Assembly: GCA_021464415.1 (NCBI GenBank)
Contig: JAKCWG010000625.1
Span: 1-64,000, forward strand
DNA: 64,000 bases
Origin: Lonicera japonica
Taxonomy: Eukaryota; Streptophyta; Magnoliopsida; Dipsacales; Caprifoliaceae
Direction of reading: 5' to 3'
Of the stretch, positions 35,089 to 46,065 are shown piece after piece (position 1 is the stretch's first letter; the number at the start of each line of letters is the position of its first letter). Below the pieces are notes generated by a model. It ran no database searches, was not told where the DNA came from, and saw only the letters and a program-made list of their open reading frames with translations. A program made the translations under genes and the position numbers.

Positions 35089-35292
35089 TGTCGCACGACA
35101 TATCACATTGTCGGCGACAATCCCACTATATCGCGCGACAATCCCCCTCTGCACCAGACCATCCACTCTCTGACACATCAGTCTGTCAGAAACATCACTT
35201 AAGCCGTTTGTCGCGCGACATTGACACATTGTCGCGCGACATATCACAGTGTCGCGCGACACTTGCCCTTTTTGGGGAAATGTCGCGCGACA
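35089..35292 (+). promoter_or_regulatory. Palindrome cluster TGTCGCGCGACA in the left LTR
   Basis: Exact sites are at 35209-35220, 35230-35241, 35250-35261 and 35281-35292. Variants are at 35089-35100 (TGTCGCACGACA), 35109-35119 (TGTCGGCGACA, one base lost) and 35129-35140 (TATCGCGCGACA). Many are extended by A/T on both sides (ATTGTCGCGCGACAAT). The last site ends 15 bp before the TATA box. Repetition, perfect symmetry and position in U3 suggest binding sites for a dimeric regulator. Confidence 0.7.
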
Positions 35293-35307
35293 ATCTTGCC
35301 CGAGCAG

Positions 35308-35315
35308 TATAAATA
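35308..35315 (+). promoter_or_regulatory. TATA box of the left LTR
   Basis: TATAAATA followed by GGCC..ACACCCC. The same core is at 52644-52651 in the right LTR and at 11935-11928 (minus) in the third LTR, each preceded by palindromic sites 15-16 bp upstream. Transcription would begin near 35340. Confidence 0.8.
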
Positions 35316-36501
35316 GGCCAACACCCCAAGGGTTCTAGGCAGCAACTTGGGATCAAAGAATTCTGAATTTTAATCTAATTTTTTAGTCTTTTATCGAGCT
35401 TTCTCTATTATCGTCTTATTTCTGAAGAGTTATCGAATTTATTCTCGACACTCGACGTGTCCCGTCTCTGGAATCAAATTCTCGGAAATACCTGAAGAAG
35501 GAAAAGATTATTATCGCCGGAAATCTTTCCGCCGCATCATATTTTCTTTCTTATATTATTATTCTCGTCGGGAAGGTAAAGAAAGTCCCTTCTAGTATTT
35601 AAAATTAGATATCTGTGCACTTGTTTTATTTCTGTTATTTTGTCCACGTTTTATTTGAATAAACTTATTGCCAAGTTACAAATAGTCTACCGTTTTCAAA
35701 ACAAAAGACCCTGATAAAACCATTTTTAAAACCAGAAGAGTAAGTACATTATCGTTCGGAATAAAATCCTGTTTTCCAAACCCGGACCGGTAAAACTTAC
35801 CTAGGAATTAAAACCCGGCGTATCTTTTCTGGTTCATAGATTGCGATACACCCAGTAGAACTCCCCTCAAGAGTTCCAATTCCATATTGAATTAGTTCCA
35901 CTACAAGATCCGAACCTTTTCAAAATAATCACGACTCGAGAAAACCGTCATTATCTGAGGAAATAAAACGGAATACTCTTTCAAAATAAAAAGGTTTTTG
36001 TCATTTGTCATTTACATCTTTTAAATATAAAAACATCGGATCTCGGAATACAAGGTTTTCATCCCTTTTCCCGTTTTTCCCCAAAATTAGGGTTTTCACT
36101 TAGAAAGTAGTAGACTGTCAGTAAAAGCATCCAAGTTCTTCAACATAGAATAAACATATAAGACCACTAGAGACCGAGAGGGCGGAATGGGTGCTTAACA
36201 CCTTCCCAAACCGTAATATAGTTTCTGAACCCTATAGAATCCTGGTTTCGTAGACAAACATGTAAAGGAAAGGCTTGCCTATAGCCTTTCCTCTTACATG
36301 ACCCATTTTTGTCCGTTTTCTCGTAAAACGTATTGGCGATTCTGAATGAACCCCTTTTCATCTAGAAATAAAACATAGGGACACATGATCTGAATCAACA
36401 GAAACACTCCAGCAAATGGAACGACGGAATCCGTTCCGACGTTTCAGACGCCCAATCAAACGGGGACGAGACCCGGGGGTCGCATTTGCAGATTCTCACA
36501 G

Positions 36502-36520
36502 TGGCGACTCTGCTGGGGAC
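36502..36520 (+). other. Primer binding site
   Basis: TGGCGACTCTGCTGGGGAC begins two bases after the LTR end ..CACA, in the position and with the TGG start expected of a tRNA primer site. The same sequence is conserved beside the minus-strand LTR at 10661-10646. I do not assign the tRNA. Confidence 0.75.
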
Positions 36521-37250
36521 TGTTAGAAAACTAGACTCTTATATGTGGACCTTTGTTTATCTGTCGAATACTTGCTTTTACTGCTTTCCCTACTCATGTT
36601 AATTGATTGAGAAGAAACATTTTTTTTCTAAAAGTCGGAGTTTTTCAAAATACGCAATCAAGATGAATGATATTTGTGAAACCAACCTTTCGAAACTTTG
36701 CACACACTTTTACAAAATCATGCATTGTTTCTACGAGTGTGAATTTACCCCAAACCCTCGGAAGTATTATAAGTGAGTAGGGAGTTGGTTTGCTTGGGCC
36801 AACATAAACCGAAAGCATTTACTTCCACTCTCCTTGGCCAAGTACGCCCCCGAGGTATATCGAGTGACGAGAACACTCACATACCCGGGAAGTATATCAA
36901 AAGACTCTTGCACGTACCCGCCCTTGGGGTATATCGCAAGGTCTTGCCAAATAAGAGGGAGCCTGAAGCCTTAACCGTTCATACACCTGCGCTGCATATA
37001 AGATTGAGTCGGTTAAAACACTTGTCAAATAGCCGTAGGGGATGTACCACCTTACGGCTTACTTTCCAACACCTTTTTAAAATCCGAGGCTTTTCTCGGC
37101 AATTTTTAGTGTTTTTTTTGGCAAAAATCGAGTCACATCGTAGTTTTCCTTCATCTTCACCACGTGATTTCATCTACAGTCGTGAAGCGACGACAGACTG
37201 GAAGGTTGGGCCGGTCGAGATCACACCTGAAATGGCCAAGCACACCTGAA

Positions 37251-40200
37251 ATGGCCGATAGATGCGAGAATCAAGAGACAGATCAGAGCCTAGCCGAGGC
37301 GTCTGCAGTTCAACCAACTTTAGCCGAGATGCACCGTTTGTTGATGATCGTCAGCATGAATTTGGCAAACCTCACAAACGAGCAACAGAGCACCCGGACC
37401 CGAATGGACGAGTTATCAGCCGAACGAACTGCACCACCAGGGTTTGAGCGGCTACCCCCGAATCGAGATCAGAATCAAGGGCAGTCTTCCCAAGTACTTC
37501 CCCCAGTCCAAGGAACCAATCCACCCCAAATGGGCCCTATCATAGCTGGTCCCGTTCAAACTGACCCCAACAATCAGAACCAATGGGCCCCGGATTCAGG
37601 CCCCACTTACCAACAGCAAGAGCCACCCATAGTTTGGCCGCAACCCCAAGTACAACCCGGCTTTGACCCCCAATACCAACCATGGCCACAAGTTCCCGCA
37701 AGACCCATTCCACCACCGGCCCCAGTAGCCCCTCCCAATGAGTACCCAGACATCAACCGACTCCGGGCAGTGTACGCAGAATCGGTTATAGCTCGGGAAC
37801 AGCCCGATGAGGTGTCAAGAGAGAGCGAAGAAATGAAGAAATTGAAAGAGCAGATGAAGATTCTACAAAGAGGGATTTCTCTGATAAAAGGGGCAGACGA
37901 GATCACAGACATGAACGCCTTTTCCCTCTACCCAGAAGCCAAACTACCTCAAGGATTTAAGCTCCCCTCTATCACCAAATTCACAGGTACCACACCCCCC
38001 AAAACCCATCTCCAATCCTACATCAGATCCATGCAAGTGTTCGGTTGTGGAGAGCCGGAACTGGCTCAGGCCTTTCACATGACTCTCACGGGGGCCGCCC
38101 TGAGATGGTTTTTTGATCTAGAGAAACACCACACAAAAACTTGGGGAGATATCGTCAAGGAATTCATGACCAAGTACGGGTCCAACGAGAGTTTGAAAAT
38201 TACCCGTAAACACCTGGAGATGGCCAAGCAAGGCGAAAAAGAGAGCTTCAGTGACTTTGTCACCCGCTGGAGAGAAATGGCCTCCCAAATGTCCAAACGG
38301 CCCGATGAAGAAGAGCAGTTAGAGATCATACAGAAGAATTTTACTCCAGCTGTATTGAACTGCATGGAAAAGCATGTTTTCCCACACTTCAGAGCCCTGT
38401 TGAGCATAGGGTCACAAATAGAGGAAGAATTGGCCAAAAAGGCAGAAACGGACACCAAGAAGGCCTCTTACACCGGAAGAAAGATGGCCACTCCAGCCGT
38501 AAACCAACTAAGCTCATACCCGTATCAACAAAACCCATTTCAACAGTCACCACAAGTCCCCCCAATGAATTGGCCTGCGCAAGGAGACTCTTCGAGCACT
38601 GAGGCCAAGAAAAGGAGAAATTTCTGCACCCTCCCCACTACTCTGGTCAAAAGCCTGGAACTACTCCGAAAAGCCGGACTGATCACTCCACTCAACCCAC
38701 GCCCCCCACCAAACCCTATTCCCGGCACTTGGAGAATGAATGAGAACTGTGCATACCATCAAGCAGCAGGCCATGACACGGAATGCTGCTTGGCTCTCCG
38801 CCATCGTATCCAGGACCTTATTGAAGCCGGAACCATCCCCACGCCCGGCGGGCCCAATGTTACCAACAAACCCCTTCCCAATCATGCTCCACCTGCGGGA
38901 ATTAATGCCTTGACCACTAATGAAGAAGGCTTTAACCCCGTAGGAATCATTCGGGATGATCCAACCTATAAGGCGCCCGTTATGCTACCGGCAAAAGCAC
39001 AAGTTGCCCCAGGCCTCAACCCGATAATCGACCAATGGATGGCTAACATGAACTTCCTACCTGGGCAGGGCTTAGGAAAGACAAATCAGGGGATCTCGCA
39101 ACCACTCATAATCAAAACCAATCCCGGGAAAGCTGGGATAGGATGGACCCAAGACAAGAAGAAACAGCCATGGAAACCCCGACCCCCCCATAAGGAGACA
39201 ATCTGTATGACAGAAACCTCCCCCGGGACCTTTAGTAGGTCGGAAGAGCCAGAGACATCAGAAATCTCAGAAGGATCAGACTCAGCATCCCTTTGGATAC
39301 AACAGATTACCTGCTCAGGAAGGATATACCAGCCACCACCGATGAATGCCGAGAAATCATCACCTCCTAAGGAAGTAAGAGAAGACCGGGTACTGGAATA
39401 GTTAAAGAAAACGCAGGCACACATTACCATTTGGGGTCTCTTGGTTGCCTCCAAACCTCACATGACCGCTTTTATTAAACTCCTAGATGAGGCTGTCATA
39501 TCGCCAGACTCTACGCCCGAACAACTGCCAAACATGATCGGGTCACTTACGGTCCAAAGAAGTCTGTCGTTTTCAGATGAAGACTTATCTCCATTGGGAA
39601 GGAAACACAGCTTGGCCCTCCATATCACTGTCAGGACCCGAGGGAAAATCTTGCCACAAGTTCTCATCGACAATGGGTCGACCATAAATGTTTGCCCCCT
39701 GAAGACCGCTAGATGTTTGGGTATCTCGGATTCAGAGCTTTCCCCATCCGCCGTAACCGTCAGGGCCTATGATAATACTCAGAGAGCCGTTTTGGGTTCT
39801 CTAAAGCTTGATCTCATGGTCGGTCCGGGAAACTTTCCAGCTGACTTTCAAATCATAGACATTCCCTCCAGTTTTAACCTACTGTTGGGAAGGGCATGGC
39901 TACACGACATAGGAGCACTCCCTTACTCCTTACACCAAAAGATCAAGATACCGTTCGAGGGGAACGTAATCACCATCCAAGGAGATTCTGAAAGGACCTT
40001 GGCAGATCTGGAATTACCGGTTTTAGGCATCGGGAGTCAGAGTATACAGCTGGGAGGCTTTTCCTACGAGCCTCAAGTACAAACTCTCAGCACCCAGATG
40101 ATCGAGTACCTTCCCCCTGACAATATCCCCGATCTCAGCACCAAGATCACAAATATGCTAAGAATGATGAAATACTTACCTGGAGCCAGTCTGGGAATGG

Positions 40201-43200
40201 GACAGCCAGGATTACTTCAAGCCTTGGAACCAGTAACGAGGTATGAAAGGAAAGGTTTGGGGTACCAACACACTGAAAAGGACGATCAACAAAAAAGGGG
40301 TCGAGGGCATCAGTATCCGAGTTTCAGCTCTCTGAACGGGTTTTTTGTTAAAAAAGGAGAGGACTTCCCTTTTTGCGGCTTTCAGGAGCCTTGGAGAAAC
40401 AGCGACGGAGAGAACCTTCTAGGATGGGAAATCTTCTATGAAGAGGACCTCTATATCAAGGAAAAAACCATACACAGCTTCTCTACCAAGTTGACAATCG
40501 GGCCGAAGAAAGAAAAAGAAGACAAGAAAGGCGAAGAGGAAGAAATGATCGGAGATCTCTTCGACATTATGGCTCTGGGGGATGATGAGCCAAGAGACGA
40601 CCCTGTACACTTGATAGACGCTGATCCAGACTACCAAAGAGAAAGGGAAAAGAGTGAAATTATAAGGGTGAGAGATAAGAGTGAGGGTAAAGATAGGGAG
40701 GAGTCACTCCTAAATGAACTTTTTAAACTTGTACCTGTAAATACTATTATCAATGAGGAAAACTCTATTTTGCGTTATCCTGTTATTTTTAGTTCTGTAA
40801 TTGCTTATATGGAATTGGAAAGATTGAACGAACACCCTGAACGGGAAGAGCAACGTATACAGAGCGAGGAAGAAGACACTCTTGTAATTAACCTCGGAAC
40901 AGAGGAAGAAAGAAGAGAGGTCCGCATTGGGGCAAGCCTAAGTGAGACAGAAAGAGAAGAATTCACACAAACTCTGAAAGAATATGTGGATGTCTTCGCC
41001 TGGTCTTATGCGGATATGCCAGGTTTGAATAGTCAGATAGTCATGCAGGAGATACACACCAAGCCAGAATTTAGGCCCGTCAAATAGAAGTTGAGGAAAC
41101 TTATGCCAGAATGGTCCTTGAAAGTGAAAGAGGAAGTGATGAAACAATTGAGTGTGGGTTTCTTACGAGTAATCGAGTACCCTTTATGGTTAGCCAACAT
41201 TGTGCCCGTTCCAAAGGCTAATGGGAAGGTCCGCATGTGCGTGGATTATCGAGATCTCAATAAAGCTTGTCCAAAAGACGATTTTCCATTACCCAACATC
41301 GATTTGATAGTAGATAATACTGCCAACCACGCCTTGAAGTCATTTGTGGATGGTTTTGCCAGGTATAACCAGATCAAGATGCACCCGGATCACCAGGAGA
41401 AAACATCATTCATCACACCATGGGGAACATACTGCTACACCGTTATGCCATTTGGGCTGAAGAACGTCGGGGCAACATACCAGAGGGCAGCTACCGCTAT
41501 TTTTCACGATATGATCCATAAAGAAGTGGAGGTGTATGTGGACGACATATAATCAAATCAAAAGAGAGGAAAGGTCACGTACCAGCTCTGCGAGCCTTCT
41601 TTGATCGCCTCCGCCAGTATCAGATGAGACTCAACCCGCAGAAATGTGTGTTCGGGGTAACCAAAGGAAAGCTCTTGGGCTACGTCGTTAGTAAAAGAGG
41701 AATCGAGATAGACCCTGCCAAAGTTCGAGCTATCCGAGACATGCCCGAACCTCATACCGAGAAAAAAGTCCGGGGATTTTTGGGTAATTTGCAGTATATC
41801 AGCAGGTTCATCTCTCAGCTTACTCAAACTTGCGAACCCATCTTGAAACTCCTAAAGAAGTCTTCACCAGGAGAATGGGACGACCAGTGCTAGGAAGCCT
41901 TTGATAAGATAAAAGACTACCTCTCCAGCCCCCCAGTATTAGCCCCACCACAAGCCGGACTACCACTTATCTTGTACCTAACCGTCACTGATTCAGCCGC
42001 GGGAGCAATGCTAGCCCAACACCTGACTGATACCTGAAAGGAGCAAGCCATCTATTTCCTCAGCAAGAAGCTGTCCCCGTTTGAGATGAACTACACACCA
42101 TTGGAGAAATCATGCACCGCTCTCGTCTGGGTAACACAGAAACTACGGCACTACATGCTAGTTTTCTCAGTCATCCTGGCATCACGGATTGATCCGTTGA
42201 AATACCTCTTCGATAAACCGGCTCTCTCGAACCGAATGGCAAAATGGTTATTTCTACTCTCCGAATTCAACATCACCTACATGACCCAGAAGGCAGTCAA
42301 AGGCAAGATCATAGCTGATTACCTGGCCCACAATCCGATATTAGGAGACATGCTAGAAGAAGCCGAGTTCCCAGACGAAACCATCATGAATGTCGAGATC
42401 GATGAAGACTGGAAGTTGTACTTTGACGGGGCCGCCAATCGAAATGGAAACGGGATAGGCATCCTGTTAGTCTCTCCGGACCAAACTCACTCCCCGGTAT
42501 TATATCATCTGGACTTTTTCTGTACCAACAACATGGCCGAATATGAAGCCTGCATACTCGGGTTAGAGATCGCTCTTCAAAGGGGTATAAAGAAAATACA
42601 GGTATACGGAGATTCAGCACTAGTGGTCCACCAAGTTCTGAAGGAATGGAAGATCAGGGATGAGAAATTAGTCCCTTACCTCGCCCGACAGGAGGATGGC
42701 GCGGGAAGGTTCGAGCATGCGGAGTTTTACTATGTCCCCAGGTCTCAGAATAGTTTTGCTGACGCACTGGCAACCCTGGCATCTATGATCGATATTCCGG
42801 AGGGGATGGAAGAAATAACCCTCACAGTATAAAAGAAATAAGGACCCGCACACTGCATGGCCCTTGAGGTAGAGATTGAAAAAGACGGTGACTCAACCAC
42901 TTGGTTTTATGACATCTGGAACCTGCTGAAGAACCATCAGTATCCCGAGAAAATAGACAAGAAAACGCGGGTCACGCTCAGAAGACTAGCATCAGGATTC
43001 ATACTCTGTGCCGGAAGATTGTATAAGAGGGACTACGACGGGACTCATCTTCAATGTCTCATCGAAGAAGAATCAGTTAGAATGATGGATCAGATACATG
43101 GGGGCGATTGCGGACCTCATATGAGCGGACATACGCTTGCCCGCAAAATCATCAGGCAAGGTTATTTCTGGTCTACCCTGCAGATTGACTGCGCTAACCA

Positions 43201-44146
43201 CGTACGCCGTTGTCACAAGTGCCAAATTTATGCTAAATCCCAGAAGCTTCCTCCGAAAGAGTTGTACAACATGACTGCTCCCTGGCCTTTCGCAACTTGG
43301 GGAGTCGACGTCATTGGGAAAATCTCGCCCAAAGCCAGCAACGGCCATGAATTTATACTAGTAGCCATCGACTACTTCACCAAATGGGTGGAAGCCGAGT
43401 CTTACCAGACCCTGGATGCCAAGAAAGTTGCCCGATTCATCAAAAGGAATATTGTCTGCCGATATGGGGTCCCACACGAGATCATCTCGGATAACGGCAC
43501 CCACTTCGAAGGAGAAGCTAATACAGTCATGGAAGAATACGGTATAACCCGACACAAATCTTCGCCATATAGACCACAAACCAATGGGGCAGTTGAAGCC
43601 GCCAACAAAAATTTGAAGAATATCCTAAGCAAGATGACCGACACCTGCCGGGACTGGCCGGAGAAATTACCATATGCATTGTGGGGATACCGCACCACCG
43701 AGAGGGTCTCCACCGGGGCAACCCCGTTCTCACTTACATACGGAATGGAAGCAGTCCTCCTTGTCGAGTTAGAAGTCCCTTCCCTCAGGGTAATGCTAGA
43801 AAATCAAGTCAATGAACTGGAGTGGGTCCAGGCACGTTATAACGAGCTAACCCTACTGGATGAGAAAAGATTAAAAGCCGCGTACCACCATCAAGGGTAT
43901 CAGAAGAGAATCGCTCGAGCATTTAACCAGAAAGTGAGGACTCGAGGTATCAATGAAAATGACATCGTATTGAAAGAAATTCGAGAGCCAGCCAGAGATC
44001 CGAGGGGTAAGTTCGGGCAGAAGTGGACAGGGCCGTATATCGTCAAAGAAATCGATACAGGGGGTGCCGCTATACTCGCTGACTTAGACGGACAGTTACT
44101 ACATTCACCAGTCAACATGGACCGACTGAAGAAGTATTATCAATAG
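37251..44146 (+). pseudogene. Gag-pol polyprotein gene of the Tat element, broken by stops and a frameshift
   Basis: It originally formed one long frame of about 2,300 codons. Gag (37251-39400) has a Pro/Gln-rich N-terminus, the retrotransposon gag domain near 37920-38450, a CAYHQAAGHDTE..C zinc-knuckle-like motif at ~38748, and a G-patch-like stretch at ~39063. The aspartic protease has a DNGST active site (~39669) and LLLGRAWLH. A second G-patch-like motif lies at ~40190. RT (41091-41552) has PFGLKN and YVDDI. RNase H (42000-42160) is followed by the archaeal-type RNase H with FDGAANRNGNG..NNMAEYEA..GDSALVV (42420-42760). Integrase (42857-44146) has the H2C2 zinc finger, catalytic D (GVDVIG), D (SDNGTH) and E (GAVEAANK), and a GPY-like end. 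Breaks: stops at 39399, 41085, 41550, 41891, 42035 and 42830, and a frame change just after YVDD near 41550. No intron was seen between protease and RT. Confidence 0.85.
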
Positions 44147-44212
44147 GCACAACATGTATAGATAAGAACTACGTAAACCTGAGCCCCAACTCGAAATTGT
44201 ATTTTGGAAAAA

Positions 44213-44226
44213 TCAAAAAGGGGGAA
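44213..44226 (+). other. Polypurine tract after integrase
   Basis: AAAAAGGGGGAA-type purine run with flanking A-rich sequence, about 65 bp after the integrase stop and 8 kb before the right LTR. A PPT normally abuts the 3' LTR; one here fits a second (internal) plus-strand primer, or marks where the extra antisense region was added. A weaker purine run, GAGAGGG, precedes the right LTR at 52273-52279. Confidence 0.45.
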
Positions 44227-44489
44227 CTTAGGCAACCTGAGAAGTGACTTCAGGCCCGGTTTAAACTTTGTAAAGAAATTTATTTCCCATAAAAGGTCCC
44301 TTCATATATTATTAAGAGGTGGTTCAGAACACCGAAAGTTACAAAGGAAAAACAGCATACAAGAAGAAACTAATCCCTAGGGGTTGGCCACACTGGGTCC
44401 TCAGCGGCCAAATCAATTCGAGCATCATCCAGAATCTGGTACGCAAAAACAATGTTATTTTCTGAAGGCTCAGAATCCATGAATCGGAA

Positions 44490-45629
44490 TCACTCCATTT
44501 GAAGGGGGTCATCAATCAGTTCTCCTGCCAGGGATTGCCAGCAAGAGCGGATGATATCAGTCCGGAGGGGACGGGTAATACCGAAACGAGCATAGTTGAA
44601 CTGCCGAGTCAGCCGAGCATGCCACATCCTCTCCACCGATAAGGAAACATGCGGAGTAACAAATTTAGACTCAGAGGAGAAGTTATTCAGACCAAGAGGA
44701 ATCTCTTGAGGAACGTTGAACTGTCGAAGAAGACGTCCGGGGAGATAAAAAAAGGTAAACCAAAGCCCGCGAAGCCGAACATAGTTCTGACCCCCTGTAC
44801 TAAGCACCATCGCCCTCAGCTTCCACCAAGGAATGTTCCACCGGATAGCCCAAAAGTTCTCCGAAAACCACACCGTCCAATAAGAGGAAGACATGGTCAA
44901 AACCCCAAAGAGGGGACGACGGAAGAAATGTGTAGGATTATCAAGCCGAATCCCGTTGAAACCCACCGATCGGAAGCGCTCCAGCAGCCACATGTATAGC
45001 AAACGCGGACTCCCCCTGAAGAAGGGTGAAGCCCCCCGTTGAACCTCATCAAGACCATTCAGGGTCTCTGCAAGAACGATCGGCACTATAGACTCCCCAT
45101 TTCTAGCCTGGTAAATTAAACTCAGAATAGTCGGATCGACACGTAAGGAGGAACCCGTCACCAGCAACATATCAGAAACAAGGCAAATCAGGGCCGCTGC
45201 AGTACGCCCCACGCCGTAAGAGGCCCTATCTTCATAACAATGAAAGAACCTCACCATTTTATGGAGGTCAAGGAGTCCGTCGGTAATGAAACCATCACAG
45301 GGCGCTTGGGGAATGGCTAACAGAGCAATTAGCATGTCACGGGGATCGATTTCTTTTATGGGAACTGCCATTGGGAGACGAACATCAGAACGCAACAGCC
45401 AGGAGAACTCCTCATAGGTCGGGCAGAGCTCATCTAGTCCAAAGCGGAAGAGATGGTCCGCAGGACTCCAGAAATACAAGGCACCTAACGAAAAGGAAAA
45501 GTCGATAGGACGATGGCGCCAGCCCGCTAAAGGACTAAAAGCACTAAAGTTCAGACCGTTTTCAGAAGATATCAAAGCATCTCGGGCATTGATTAAAGAA
45601 AAATTAGAATTTGTGCAATAAGAAGACAT
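44490..45629 (-). CDS. Antisense DUF7745-like protein carried by the Tat element
   Basis: An intact frame of 379 residues. The start at 45629 (MSSYCTN) is chosen because it is the first ATG downstream of the TATA box at 45675-45668; an in-frame ATG-like extension to 45752 would run through the promoter palindromes. Family-like motifs in order: FRFGLDELCPTYEEFSWLL (residue ~60), an Ala/Leu-rich helix 'TAAALICLVSDMLLV', PIVLAETLNGLDEV, 'RGSPRLLYMWLLERF', 'RWNIPWWKLRAMV..GGQNYVRL', and a 'GLW..FFYLPGRLLRQFNVPQ.IP' core. This pattern is what I know from plant DUF7745 proteins, a transposon-associated family of unknown biochemical function. It converges with integrase (344-bp gap, tail to tail), so read-through would give overlapping transcripts. 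It is unlike its neighbours in having no stop. Confidence 0.65.
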   Translation of the reverse strand: MSSYCTNSNFSLINARDALISSENGLNFSAFSPLAGWRHRPIDFSFSLGALYFWSPADHLFRFGLDELCPTYEEFSWLLRSDVRLPMAVPIKEIDPRDMLIALLAIPQAPCDGFITDGLLDLHKMVRFFHCYEDRASYGVGRTAAALICLVSDMLLVTGSSLRVDPTILSLIYQARNGESIVPIVLAETLNGLDEVQRGASPFFRGSPRLLYMWLLERFRSVGFNGIRLDNPTHFFRRPLFGVLTMSSSYWTVWFSENFWAIRWNIPWWKLRAMVLSTGGQNYVRLRGLWFTFFYLPGRLLRQFNVPQEIPLGLNNFSSESKFVTPHVSLSVERMWHARLTRQFNYARFGITRPLRTDIIRSCWQSLAGELIDDPLQME

Positions 45630-45667
45630 TTCTGGAAGATGTAGGGATGAAGGAAGGAAGATGGGTG

Positions 45668-45745
45668 TATTTATAGCAAAAAAGAGGGACCTGTGCCTGT
45701 TTGTCGCGCGACAAACCCATGTCCAGGAGGGATTGTCGCGCGACA
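45668..45745 (-). promoter_or_regulatory. Promoter of the antisense DUF7745-like gene: two palindromes plus TATA
   Basis: Exact TGTCGCGCGACA at 45734-45745 and 45702-45713, both as part of TTTGTCGCGCGACAAA-like or ATTGTCGCGCGACAAA sites. Then, 26 bp further along the minus strand, TATAAATA (45675-45668). The ATG follows about 40 bp after TATA, so the 5' UTR would be very short. This is the same module as in the LTRs, in the orientation of this gene. Confidence 0.7.
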
Positions 45746-46065
45746 AACCCATCTAGGGGTACCCTAATTTTGTTTTTCTTACACATAGCAGTCATTTTTG
45801 CCAAAAAGAATCACTTCTGGATGCTTTCTTGTTCTCACTTTGTTCTTTTTGCAGGAAACTTAAGTATCACTACACTACAAGGTATGGCTTCTAAATCGCC
45901 GACTCTTATATATATATATATATCTTTCACAGACAGAGAATAAAAGAACAAATCAGACACAGATAAAAGATATTTTATAAATCCAATAAAAGAACAATAT
46001 CTGTCTAAACATGTCTAAATAAATACATATCTGTCCAAACTAACACTAAATGCAGAAGGGGAAAA

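Larger units (their letters stand above)
34948..36500 (+). repeat. Left LTR of the Tat element (1553 bp)
   Basis: It starts TGTAGACACCCCGATCC and ends GATTCTCACA. Inside are the palindrome cluster and TATA box of the U3 region. The R/U5 part includes 'GAACCCTATAGAATCCTGGTTTC', which is conserved in all three LTRs of the window. Relative to the other LTRs (TCTATAGACACC at 52280, TGTTATAGACACC at 12211 minus), this copy is shorter by two or three bases at the very start. Confidence 0.85.

Noticed and set aside
36773..37249. 158-residue ORF in the Tat leader as an upstream gene
   Set aside because: It has no family-like motif. The same leader is conserved as nucleotides in the minus-strand copy, but I see no sign that this frame is preserved there. 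It is better read as a structured leader.
39399..39401. TAG between gag and protease as a programmed read-through stop
   Set aside because: The second Tat copy has a sense codon at the equivalent position (near 54757), and other stops follow in the same frame of the first copy. It is simple decay.
44649..44999. Plus-strand ORF opposite the DUF7745-like gene
   Set aside because: It has shadow composition (Lys/Pro/Arg) and no motif. The minus-strand frame explains the region.
45702..45745. CAMTA (CGCG-box) sites as the explanation of TGTCGCGCGACA
   Set aside because: The CGCG core here is flanked by T before and A after in the relevant frames, which does not fit the VCGCGB consensus. The regulator is left open.
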